Positions 29,741-36,430 of a DNA stretch of 64,000 bases are shown one piece after another. Numbering within the stretch: the stretch's first letter is position 1; each line of letters starts with the position of its first letter. This DNA comes from Arthrobacter sp. AL12 (GTDB lineage: Bacteria; Actinomycetota; Actinomycetes; Actinomycetales; Micrococcaceae), in the NCBI RefSeq assembly GCF_029960645.1, contig NZ_JASBQY010000004.1, positions 62,001 through 126,000 on the forward strand. Reading direction: 5' to 3'. The notes beneath the pieces were generated by a model. The model searched no databases and was not told the origin of the DNA. It saw only the letters and a list, made by a program, of their open reading frames with translations. The position numbers and the translations under genes are program-made.

Positions 29741-30948
29741 TTCTCAGTACTCGAGGTGGATCCGCCGAACGACTGCAGCAGCGCCGTCATGTCGGGCGCC
29801 TCGTGGGTCTTCTGGACATAGTGCCGGCTGGTGATTTGCTCGTTCGAGTGGCCCAGCTGGGCAGAGGCCGATGCCATCCCCTCAGCGTTCGCCAGTAGCG
29901 TGCCTACCGACTTCCTGAACGTGTGCGGAGTGACCCATTTGAAGCCGATGTCATCACGTGCGGAACGCCATTGCTTCCGGAAGTTTCCCGGATCCCGCAG
30001 CGTGCCTGTGGACGACGGAAAAACCACGTCCCATGAAGTGGCCTCCAGCTGCTGAACCTGACGCCGCAGGAGCATCTCGACAGCGAACGGCGGCAGGTAG
30101 TAGCGCTGTCGTGAGTTGGTCGACTTGGGATGTTCTTGGATAGTCATCCCCTGGCCCTGCACGTAGATAACCGTTCCCGTGACGGTCAAAGTCGGGCGCG
30201 CAGATTTCAGGTCTACGTCCTTCCACCGGAGTGCCAGAGCTTCGCCGATTCGGGTACCCGTGGCAAGCATGACGTCCACGACGTCGAGCAGATCATCCGG
30301 CCGCTTCCGGCCGCGAGGCTTCGAGTCGCGCTGCCACTGCCGGAGGCCGGTCCGGAGCGCTGCCGCCTCTTCAACGGTCAGGGCCCGGACGTCCTTGTGG
30401 TTGGTCGGGACCTTCGCCACGTCTCGCAACGGGTTGGCGCCCACCGCGCCGTGTCGGGCTGCGAGTCCGAGCATGGCGGACAACACCGTTTTGGCTAGCT
30501 TCGCCGTGGCACTTCCATGCTTGGCGGTGGTCGCCTTCAGGAATCTGTCCAGACGAGAAACAGTGGCCTCCCGAACCGTCAAGCCTCCCACGCCGGGGCC
30601 CACATAAGAATCCAAGACTTCCCGATAGCGCCGCTGGGTATTGATGGCGCGGTCCAGGTCCATGAACTCCAGCCACCACACCTCCGCTAGCCGGTTCAAG
30701 CGTGTATCCGGCGTGACGTCGTCACCAGCAGGCATCGCCCGTTCCTTCAGCGCAGAGATTAGCGTCTGCTCAGCCTTGCCGCCGCGGTCATTCTTGGACG
30801 TAGCCACGGCCCTGGCCTCAACTTTCCGGGTCACGCCGTCGAAGTCCCGGAACCGAGCCATCGCCCGCCACACGCCGGGCGTAACCTCGTCCCGGCTGAT
30901 CCTGCCCCACGTGCCAACCTGCAGCGGCGGCCTAGGCATCCTTGTCAT
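29737..30948 (-). CDS. int: Tyrosine integrase
   Basis: Site-specific recombinase of 403 residues. An N-terminal arm-binding region (LQVGTWGRISRDEV, VWRAMARFRDFDG) is followed by a SAM-like core-binding domain and a complete catalytic domain: Arg in LATGTRIGEALALRW, Lys in HPKSTNSRQRYYLP, His-x-x-Arg in HTFRKSVGTLL, and His with Tyr in LGHSNEQITSRHY. It presumably integrates the element into tRNA-Arg. The ATG at 30948 overlaps the end of the XRE gene, which suggests translational coupling; 30939 is an alternative. Being last but one before attL is the common position for a tRNA integrase. Confidence 0.93.
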   Translation of the reverse strand: MTRMPRPPLQVGTWGRISRDEVTPGVWRAMARFRDFDGVTRKVEARAVATSKNDRGGKAEQTLISALKERAMPAGDDVTPDTRLNRLAEVWWLEFMDLDRAINTQRRYREVLDSYVGPGVGGLTVREATVSRLDRFLKATTAKHGSATAKLAKTVLSAMLGLAARHGAVGANPLRDVAKVPTNHKDVRALTVEEAAALRTGLRQWQRDSKPRGRKRPDDLLDVVDVMLATGTRIGEALALRWKDVDLKSARPTLTVTGTVIYVQGQGMTIQEHPKSTNSRQRYYLPPFAVEMLLRRQVQQLEATSWDVVFPSSTGTLRDPGNFRKQWRSARDDIGFKWVTPHTFRKSVGTLLANAEGMASASAQLGHSNEQITSRHYVQKTHEAPDMTALLQSFGGSTSSTEK

Positions 30949-31558
30949 CCCAGTCAGTACTGAGTACGTCCTTGTCGCCAAACCACTTGTCAAAGTCAAA
31001 GGGCTCTTCAAGCCCGCCACGCAGCTCGTTCATTAGAAGATCGAGCACGGTACGGTCCCGCTCGAAGACCTCAGCAGCAGCTTTGTAGGCCCGCTCCAGC
31101 TCTTGCACTGCCGGGTGCTCCCAAAGCTTTGCGGGCAATTCCTTATGCAGCACTGGCGGGCGGTGAGGTCTGGCAGCTTTCTGAAAATCCAGCTGCTCCC
31201 GAGCCGTAGCTGGAGTCAGGGGCAACTCACCATCGGCCCACGTCCAGACTTCATCCATTGGCGCGGACCGTTCCCGAGTTATCTGTACATTCGCAGGCCC
31301 TAAGTAGCGCTCAGATCCGAAGAGTAGAACGTTCGGCGTCACGCCCAGGACGACCGCAAGAGCTACTAGGTCGGCCGCGTCCAATCGTCTGGCTTCGTTT
31401 TCGATTCGGCTCAGCGCCGGAACTCCGATCGGCCTTCCAACTTCAGTAAGCCTCAGGCTCACCTGTGCCAGATCAAGGCCCAGCGCGGTGCGTATCCGGT
31501 TTACATTCTTCGCCGCTCGCCGGCCTGCCGGGCCGAGCTCAATAGGTACGTTTGCCAT
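30932..31558 (-). CDS. XRE-family HTH transcriptional regulator
   Basis: A 208-residue putative repressor of the element. The helix-turn-helix lies at residues about 15-80 (NVNRIRTALGLDLAQVSLRL, PALSRIENEARRLDAADLVA, LGVTPNVLLF). The C-terminal half is helical and charged without a LexA/CI-type protease domain, so it is not a self-cleaving repressor. It heads the leftward operon with integrase and the M41-like peptidase. A half-site TCGCAA lies three bases upstream of its start, and the full palindrome lies in the divergent promoter region. Confidence 0.85.
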   Translation of the reverse strand: MANVPIELGPAGRRAAKNVNRIRTALGLDLAQVSLRLTEVGRPIGVPALSRIENEARRLDAADLVALAVVLGVTPNVLLFGSERYLGPANVQITRERSAPMDEVWTWADGELPLTPATAREQLDFQKAARPHRPPVLHKELPAKLWEHPAVQELERAYKAAAEVFERDRTVLDLLMNELRGGLEEPFDFDKWFGDKDVLSTDWDDKDA

Positions 31559-31675
31559 GATCGCAACCCTATTTCATTTTTTGTTTGACGTCCACCGTTG
31601 CCGTGTGTAAAGCTTGGTCCGTCGCAAGTTGCGATAATCGAAAGCAGCTTTCGTAAATGACAACTGGAGGAAGAC
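31559..31675. promoter_or_regulatory. Divergent control region with two operator-like palindromes
   Basis: TCGCAAGTTGCGA (31622-31634) is a 13-bp perfect palindrome, and CGAAAGCAGCTTTCG (31639-31653) a 15-bp one five bases away. A further TCGCAA half-site (31561-31566) abuts the XRE start. The stretch is AT-rich for this genome and contains a rightward TTGACG (31585-31590) with TAAAGC 17 bases later as a weak candidate promoter. The layout suits repressor control of both directions. Confidence 0.65.
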
Positions 31676-31909
31676 ATGGGAAGTAAAGTCCTTGAGGAGG
31701 TCCGGACGCTGGATGGCCAACTCGAAGCCCGCCACCTGAGTGCCATCGAATTGGCTGCCCGCGCAGGAGTTCCCGTTGCCACCGTCTACACGTGGCGGGC
31801 CACCAACAAGGGACCCCGGGCGATGCGTATCGGAAAGTATCTCCGCTTCCGACGAGAAGACGTCCTGGCATGGGAAGAGTCCCTGCTGGAGCCCAAGGCC
31901 ACAGCGTGA
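31676..31909 (+). CDS. Excisionase-like HTH protein
   Basis: A 77-residue MerR/excisionase-type winged-helix protein: SAIELAARAGVPVATVYTWR forms the helix-turn-helix, then KYLRFRREDVLAWEESLLE. It may act as recombination directionality factor or as an early activator. GGAGG lies 7 bases before the ATG. It is first in the rightward gene run, directly after the palindromes. Confidence 0.8.
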   Translation: MGSKVLEEVRTLDGQLEARHLSAIELAARAGVPVATVYTWRATNKGPRAMRIGKYLRFRREDVLAWEESLLEPKATA

Positions 31910-32058
31910 TTACTGAGGCCGAGCTGAACGCCGCGTTGGCAGTCGCATGGGACCGAGGTTACTGGCGCGGAACGTCGCACACTGGCCCTTTGAACGGCGC
32001 CGCCGTCGCTGCCCGGAACCCGTATCTGAAACCGGCCGAGCCGGAGGCTGCAGAGTGA
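31906..32058 (+). CDS. Small protein of unknown function
   Basis: A 50-residue protein beginning VITEAELNAALAVAWDRGYW. The GTG start overlaps the TGA of the excisionase-like gene by 4 bases. Small proteins with a Ala-rich helix and DRGYWRG are common in actinophages, where their role is unknown. Confidence 0.55.
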   Translation: MITEAELNAALAVAWDRGYWRGTSHTGPLNGAAVAARNPYLKPAEPEAAE

Positions 32059-32216
32059 GCGCCTGTGAGTGCGAGTGGCCGGGGCAGTGCACCTGCCAGC
32101 CGCAGCACATTCCCACCGCCACTCCGGCGAAGCTGTGCAAGATCCGCCTCAAGACAGCAAAAAGCCGTGACGCCTCGCCAAAGTCCGTCACGGCCTCAGA
32201 ACCAACCCATTCCTAG
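32055..32216 (+). CDS. Small cysteine-rich protein
   Basis: A 53-residue protein with four Cys in its first 14 residues (VSACECEWPGQCTC) and one more near residue 28. The spacing could bind a metal. The GTG start overlaps the preceding TGA by 4 bases. No family is recognised. Confidence 0.5.
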   Translation: MSACECEWPGQCTCQPQHIPTATPAKLCKIRLKTAKSRDASPKSVTASEPTHS

Positions 32217-32226
32217 GAGATTCACC

Positions 32227-32571
32227 ATGAACACTACCAAGACCCCCGCAACAGTGCGAGAAGCTGGCGACATGGCCCACGCCAAGGGCATGACGCTTTC
32301 CGAGTTCCTGGACAGCATGCCCCCGATCCCGACGCCGCCAGCCGGATACGTCCTGGCGGAAGGATGCTCGGATCACTGGATCGGTACCGAGACGATAAAC
32401 GGCGGCTGGTTCATCACGCCAGCGTGGAACTCCACCACCGGCGCCCACTCGCTCGAGCTGTGGGTAGCGGAGCACCAGCCACCGTCCTACGCGAACCTGA
32501 CACCCGACGAGGCGTTGCAGCTCGCCGCCGACCTCACCGCCGCCGCCCAAGCCATCAGGAACGCCGAATGA
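32227..32571 (+). CDS. Hypothetical protein of the element
   Basis: A 114-residue acidic soluble protein. It begins MNTTKTPATVREAGDMAHAK, contains LSEFLDSMPPIPTPPAGYVL and a Trp-rich middle, and ends with an Ala-rich helix (PDEALQLAADLTAAAQAI). AGGAG lies about 8 bases before the ATG. No family is recognised; it resembles small actinophage early proteins in composition only. Confidence 0.6.
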   Translation: MNTTKTPATVREAGDMAHAKGMTLSEFLDSMPPIPTPPAGYVLAEGCSDHWIGTETINGGWFITPAWNSTTGAHSLELWVAEHQPPSYANLTPDEALQLAADLTAAAQAIRNAE

Positions 32572-32693
32572 TGCGCCTGGCGATCCGGCAGGCCGCAAGG
32601 GCAGTCTTCTGGATCCTCGCCAGCAGCTTGGTGTGTATCGCCATCTCGGTCCCGGCCATCCTCAACAAGCTCATCTTCGGCTCTCCCTTCTGA
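32568..32693 (+). CDS. Small single-pass membrane protein
   Basis: A 41-residue peptide starting MMRLAIRQAARAVFWILASS, then VCIAISVPAIL: a basic N-terminus followed by one membrane span. Its ATG overlaps the previous TGA, so it is translationally coupled. Such tiny membrane proteins in phage-derived elements sometimes affect superinfection or lysis; nothing decides here. Confidence 0.5.
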   Translation: MMRLAIRQAARAVFWILASSLVCIAISVPAILNKLIFGSPF

Positions 32694-32726
32694 GCCCCCG
32701 AGCCTTCCAGTTAGGACACTGACAAG

Positions 32727-33476
32727 TTGAACGAGAGCCATCCGGATTTCACCCGCGAACCGCAAGGCCGGTTTGAGTGGGAACGATTGGTGCGCCGTGC
32801 CGTGATCAAGCCCCCGAGCGTGAAGCTGCTCGGTCTGGTTATGGCGACGTACGCCAACTCGGATGGTACGCGTGTTCGGCCGGGCCAGAAGCGCCTGGCA
32901 AACGTCATGGGGACGAGTATCAGCACCGTAGAAAGAGGCCAGCGAGCCCTAGAGGCGATCGGTTTCATAGAGATGACATACAAGGGCCACTCGGCTGGCC
33001 GCGGCCGGTCAGGCGGCTATGCCAGCGAGTACAGGCTAACGATTCCATCGGATCTCTTGGAGCGGATCCCAATGCTTGACCCGGACGAGAATCACCCCGC
33101 ACCAGTGACGGGTGATTCCACTAAAGACCCAGCACCAGTGACGGGTGACATGGGATGTTCGGAAGATGTTCGGGCGAACAATTCCACGGATATACCCGTC
33201 AATCCGAAAGAGTCACCCGTCACCAGTGCGGAAACACCCGTCAATTTGGAGGAAATACCCGTCACCCAAGACGGCCCACCAGATCATTACCACCACATCA
33301 AAGACCACTACATAAATCACCAACCAGCGTCGGTCACCTTAGGTGACGCACGCGCGAGCGGATTTCAGGAATTGGCTGAAAGCCCCTCGATCGAAGATGA
33401 AAGATCCCGGCAGCTCGCAGGGCTGGAAAAGCTCCAGGCCGAGTACGAAAAGCAGCAGGAACGGAAGGCATCGTGA
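32727..33476 (+). CDS. Winged-helix replication-initiator-like protein
   Basis: A 249-residue protein with an N-terminal winged helix of the HTH_36/phage replication type at about residues 10-110 (KPPSVKLLGLVMATYANSDG, RPGQKRLANVMGTSISTVER, GGYASEYRLTIP), a proline-rich middle and a coiled C-terminus (GLEKLQAEYEKQQERK). The middle encodes a heptad-like repeat PVN/PVT every seven residues, produced by iteron-like DNA. Start TTG at 32727 with AGGA about 10 bases upstream is moderate. An origin inside the rep gene is known in plasmids and some phages. Helicase-loader or initiator is equally possible. Confidence 0.68.
   Translation: MNESHPDFTREPQGRFEWERLVRRAVIKPPSVKLLGLVMATYANSDGTRVRPGQKRLANVMGTSISTVERGQRALEAIGFIEMTYKGHSAGRGRSGGYASEYRLTIPSDLLERIPMLDPDENHPAPVTGDSTKDPAPVTGDMGCSEDVRANNSTDIPVNPKESPVTSAETPVNLEEIPVTQDGPPDHYHHIKDHYINHQPASVTLGDARASGFQELAESPSIEDERSRQLAGLEKLQAEYEKQQERKAS
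33099..33347. repeat. Iteron-like cluster, candidate origin
   Basis: ACCCGTCA occurs at 33194, 33215, 33236 and 33257, an exact 21-bp period. The inverse TGACGGGT occurs at 33106 and 33139 within a 17-bp exact repeat (33099-33115, 33132-33148). An AT-richer stretch (33283-33325) and the palindrome GTCACCTTAGGTGAC (33333-33347) follow. The two-turn spacing, orientation switch, AT-rich flank and location inside a Rep-like gene are what an iteron origin shows. All repeats are coding, so protein repetition is a competing explanation. Confidence 0.6.
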
Positions 33477-33625
33477 CCGCCAAGCTCTCCCGCCAGGACC
33501 TCATGGACCTCTGCGAAATCTTCAAGGCAAAAACCCTCGAAGAGCACGAACAAGCCCGCCGCTGGCGGGACCGTGCACTCGAAGCCGAACAACGCCTAGC
33601 AATCTACGAACCAGGAGACGAATAA
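33473..33625 (+). CDS. Small coiled-coil protein
   Basis: A 50-residue protein starting VTAKLSRQDLMDLCEIFKAK and ending LAIYEPGDE, highly charged and helical. The GTG overlaps the TGA of the Rep-like gene by 4 bases. No family is recognised. Confidence 0.5.
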   Translation: MTAKLSRQDLMDLCEIFKAKTLEEHEQARRWRDRALEAEQRLAIYEPGDE

Positions 33626-33841
33626 ATGTTCATCAGCCACGCACCCTTTCACGCGCAGAACCTCGAAGCCGGCAGAAGCCTCAAGGCAACGCCCGCACTG
33701 ATCAGCAGCCCCGACGGGGACGTGAACGCCATAGCAGTCTTCAACGGCATCCATCTCAAATTCTGCATCCCAACCAGTGACGCCATCCGGGTAGCCACCG
33801 AGATAGCCGACGTCGCCGCCGGCCAGGGCAGGGCGAACTGA
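33626..33841 (+). CDS. Small protein, first of a paralogous pair
   Basis: A 71-residue protein: MFISHAPFHAQNLEAGRSLK, then ATPALISSPDGDVNAIAVFN and a helix ending IRVATEIADVAAGQ. The ATG follows the previous stop directly. It aligns with the next gene along its length (TPALISSPDGD with RPAILSTPTGE; SDAIRVATEIADV with AQALKLADQIADAV). A beta-hairpin plus helix fold is likely. Function unknown. Confidence 0.6.
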   Translation: MFISHAPFHAQNLEAGRSLKATPALISSPDGDVNAIAVFNGIHLKFCIPTSDAIRVATEIADVAAGQGRAN

Positions 33842-34107
33842 TGTTCACCTCACAGCCTGACCACCACCGCAGGAACATCGTGCAAGCGTTCAGCTACCGG
33901 GCCCGGCCCGCGATCCTCAGCACGCCCACCGGAGAGCAGGAACCCGCGGTAATCCTCCGGAGCGGCGAACGGATCCACGGCATTCTTCCCATCGCGCAAG
34001 CCCTCAAACTCGCCGACCAGATCGCGGACGCCGTCGAAGCCCACGACACAAGTCCGAACTCTCCCCCGCCCGCCTCCACCCCCGCAACAAAGGAGCCCAG
34101 CAAATGA
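33841..34107 (+). CDS. Small protein, second of a paralogous pair
   Basis: An 88-residue protein: MFTSQPDHHRRNIVQAFSYR, then ARPAILSTPTGEQEPAVILR and KLADQIADAVEAHDT, with a Pro/Ser/Thr tail. It shares its start with the stop of its paralogue (TGATG). The pair looks like a tandem duplication that diverged. Function unknown. Confidence 0.6.
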   Translation: MFTSQPDHHRRNIVQAFSYRARPAILSTPTGEQEPAVILRSGERIHGILPIAQALKLADQIADAVEAHDTSPNSPPPASTPATKEPSK

Positions 34108-34499
34108 CCACCGACCATAACCAGCCCCACTACTTCGCCGTAGTCGGCACAGACCAAGCCCCCACCGAGCTCACCGACATCGGAGACCCGTTCTACGAAT
34201 TCGGCGGCCACCTAGCCGGCGCCGTCGCGGCCACGTCCAACGACGTCGAAACCATGAAATCCGCCATCTGGGGCAGCGTCGTCACACTCGCGGCCACCGG
34301 CGTCGACCAGAAACACATCATCGGAGCACTCTCCACAGCCCTCGCCATCTTCGCCGTCGAAATCTTCAACCCCGCCGTCGACACCATGGAAGGGCTCAAC
34401 CCCGGATTCAACTACCGCGAAGCCATCGGCCGCGCATCAGGCCCCACCACGGAGGAGTCCTCGATCGCAGACGCCGTGGAACACCCCCACAAGTCCTGA
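34104..34499 (+). CDS. Hypothetical protein of the element
   Basis: A 131-residue protein beginning MTTDHNQPHYFAVVGTDQAP. Its central region (MKSAIWGSVVTLAATGVDQK, IIGALSTALAIFAVEIF) is hydrophobic and Ala-rich but broken by charged residues, so a membrane location is uncertain. The start overlaps the preceding stop by 4 bases. No family is recognised. Confidence 0.55.
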   Translation: MTTDHNQPHYFAVVGTDQAPTELTDIGDPFYEFGGHLAGAVAATSNDVETMKSAIWGSVVTLAATGVDQKHIIGALSTALAIFAVEIFNPAVDTMEGLNPGFNYREAIGRASGPTTEESSIADAVEHPHKS

Positions 34500-34524
34500 C
34501 AACCCCCACAGAAAAGGAAACCCC

Positions 34525-35370
34525 ATGACCTACATCCCCTCAGCCCCCCGCTTCCACAGCCCGTCAGCGCCCCTCCGAGCCGCCCTCGCGTCCCTCCCCG
34601 GCTACGACACCCACGTCAACGCCGTCGAAGGGCTCAAGGCGCCCCTCGTCGCAGCAGTCCGCGCACAGCACGAAGCCACCGCCACGCACGCGGGCATCGC
34701 CGCCGCCCTGGCCGAGACCATGCTCGACACCCCCGCCACCGAAACACCCGGGGTCATCGCAGCCAGCACCAGCGCCGCAGCCGCCGCCACCGACCAGGCA
34801 CGCACGGCCGCCGCCGGAATCCAGATCATCGAAGCAGCAGAGAAGCAGCTCGGCATCGAACTCGACAACATCATCCGCCGCGGATACGACCAGCTACTCA
34901 GCCACCTGAACGGGACACTGAAAGACGCCTACACCCAGTCCCGCAAGCTCGGACTCCACGGCATCCACGACGCAGAGCAGGCCATCGAAGCAGGCAAAGC
35001 AGACGAATGGTCAGCCATGCTCAAGCACCGCGCCACCATCTTCCACATCCGCGCCGCACAGACCATGCTCGTTGAACGGCTCGGCTCCCACGAAAGCCTC
35101 CAACGCGTCGGCACCTTCGGATTGCTCGCCAACTACGCCGAGCTCTGGCCCGGATGGTACGGCGGCACAGCACGGGACCGTTGGGCCCGCGAAGACACCG
35201 CCGCACCATGGCCCACCCGCAACGGCGACACAGACCCCGCCGCACTGCACGCCTGGATCCTCGACCACGACGACGCCGAACCATGGGTACCCACCGCCGC
35301 CCAACTCACAGCCGCAGTCAAGACAGCAGAAGCAGCAGCCCGAGCAGCACAAGCCAAGCAGGACGCATAG
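34525..35370 (+). CDS. Large helical protein of unknown function
   Basis: A 281-residue Ala-rich, largely helical soluble protein. It begins MTYIPSAPRFHSPSAPLRAA, has a coiled region around AAAATDQARTAAAGIQIIEA, and a Trp-rich segment (YAELWPGWYGGTARDRW) near residue 215. AAAAGGAAA lies before the ATG. It is the largest gene before the packaging module. A structural or scaffolding role would fit the composition but there is no motif to support it. Confidence 0.6.
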   Translation: MTYIPSAPRFHSPSAPLRAALASLPGYDTHVNAVEGLKAPLVAAVRAQHEATATHAGIAAALAETMLDTPATETPGVIAASTSAAAAATDQARTAAAGIQIIEAAEKQLGIELDNIIRRGYDQLLSHLNGTLKDAYTQSRKLGLHGIHDAEQAIEAGKADEWSAMLKHRATIFHIRAAQTMLVERLGSHESLQRVGTFGLLANYAELWPGWYGGTARDRWAREDTAAPWPTRNGDTDPAALHAWILDHDDAEPWVPTAAQLTAAVKTAEAAARAAQAKQDA

Positions 35371-35372
35371 CC

Positions 35373-35549
35373 ATGGCCGACACCACCGACACCGAAGACC
35401 ATCCCATCAGCGCATGGGACAAAGGCAAAGCCGAAGCAGCCAAACGATTCGGCAACGCCAAGCCCAGCCCCAACACACCAGCCGCAGGGACAGCCGCCGG
35501 CATCGCTGAAGCCCGGCGCAGGTTCGGGCACACAACCAAGCAGACGTAG
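35373..35549 (+). CDS. Small basic protein with internal repeat
   Basis: A 58-residue protein in which EAAKRFGNAK and EARRRFGHTT are two versions of one motif. It starts two bases after the previous stop. It is the last gene of the C-rich module. Function unknown. Confidence 0.5.
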   Translation: MADTTDTEDHPISAWDKGKAEAAKRFGNAKPSPNTPAAGTAAGIAEARRRFGHTTKQT

Positions 35550-35560
35550 ACAACGGCACA

Positions 35561-35640
35561 GCATGGGGCCGAGCACACACCGCCCGGCCCCATGCACCAT
35601 CCAGAAGGGGTGGGGAGGGGACCCCAAAGGCCCCCGCCCC
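35561..35640. other. Stem-loop and G/C-run region before the terS-like gene (possible packaging site)
   Basis: GCATGGGGCC (35561-35570) pairs with GGCCCCATGC (35586-35595). Next, GGGGTGGGG (35606-35614) can pair with CCCCGCCCC near 35632-35640. This 166-base gene-free gap lies between the C-rich small genes and the TerS-like gene, the position where cos/pac sites sit in siphoviruses. A terminator for the upstream run is the simpler reading of the first stem. Confidence 0.45.
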
Positions 35641-35715
35641 ACTGACCGCCGGAGAGGGCGCTCGGATGTCTGCCAACCGCTCAACCTCAATGCAACGACG
35701 AAAGGAGGCCCAAGA

Positions 35716-36090
35716 ATGGGCACTCAGAGGAACACGACCAAGCCCAACTCGAGGGCGTACCGGCCGCAGGCGGCGGCGATCCGGGCGGCCCTTGTGGAAC
35801 TGCCGGCGGAGGGGTGCACGCTGCCGGTGCCGGATCTTCCGAAGTCGCGGGAGTGGTCCGATGTTGAACAGGACCGCTGGTCGGAGCTGTGGGAATCCCC
35901 GCAGGCCACGCAGTGGGACGACAGCTGCCGCGGCACGGTGGCCCTGCTTGTGCAGTACGAGTCCCGCCTGCTCAGTGGCGACGGGGGCACGGCGTGGGTT
36001 GCTCAGGAGTGCCGTTATGCCTCCGAGTCTCTGGGGCTTACCCCCAAGGCGATGGCGGCGCTGGGGTGGAGGATCGCTGATGGCAAGTAG
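35716..36090 (+). CDS. Phage terminase small subunit-like protein
   Basis: A 124-residue protein. KSREWSDVEQDRWSELWESP followed by QATQWDDSCRGTVALLVQYE and a C-terminal helix SLGLTPKAMAALGWRIADG follow the pattern of actinophage small terminases (W-x3-W-x-SP, then two long helices, then LG-T/L-T-P-x-A...W-R-I). TerS binds the packaging site and passes DNA to the large terminase; no large terminase is encoded here. AAGGAGG lies 6 bases before the ATG, the best ribosome site in the element. The assignment rests on pattern, so it is moderate. Confidence 0.55.
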   Translation: MGTQRNTTKPNSRAYRPQAAAIRAALVELPAEGCTLPVPDLPKSREWSDVEQDRWSELWESPQATQWDDSCRGTVALLVQYESRLLSGDGGTAWVAQECRYASESLGLTPKAMAALGWRIADGK

Positions 36091-36328
36091 CAGACGGGCG
36101 GCCAGGGCCCTCCAGCCAGCCCCGGAGCTGCCGCCAGTGGAGACCGATGTGCGGCGCCGGCGGACGGCGCACGAAACGTTCGGCTTCCGGGGAATCATCA
36201 CCTGGGAAAACGGCGTGCCCGTCAGGGTTTGGGACGTGTCCGGAGGCGCTGCCATCGAGGGCGCAAAGGCACGGGAATTTGTCCAGGCTATGAGCCTCAG
36301 GCCGGCGCAGTTCGGCAACGGCAGGTAA
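36080..36328 (+). CDS. Small protein between terS-like and tape-measure genes
   Basis: An 82-residue basic protein starting MASSRRAARALQPAPELPPV, with a beta-rich centre (FGFRGIITWENGVPVRVWDV) and a helix (EGAKAREFVQAMSL). It overlaps the terS-like gene by 11 bases, so the two are coupled. No family is recognised. Confidence 0.55.
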   Translation: MASSRRAARALQPAPELPPVETDVRRRRTAHETFGFRGIITWENGVPVRVWDVSGGAAIEGAKAREFVQAMSLRPAQFGNGR

Positions 36329-36399
36329 AGCCGCGGGGACGAAGACTAGCGTGTATCACCGGCATGGACGGCCCTCTGACTGATAGGCTCATGTCAAAA

Positions 36400-36423
36400 C
36401 CTTGGACCGTTTTTATTCCAAGG
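36400..36423 (+). promoter_or_regulatory. Hairpin overlapping the tape-measure Shine-Dalgarno
   Basis: CCTTGGA (36400-36406) pairs with TCCAAGG (36417-36423) across the U-rich loop CCGTTTTTAT. The ribosome site AAGGGAGA starts inside the right arm, 8 bases before the ATG at 36431, so folding would hide part of it. Confidence 0.5.
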
Positions 36424-36430
36424 GAGAGAT

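Noticed and set aside
33194..33264. CRISPR array suggested by evenly spaced repeats
   Set aside because: The repeats are only 8 bp with 13-bp spacers and lie inside a coding gene; no cas gene is present. Iterons are the better explanation.
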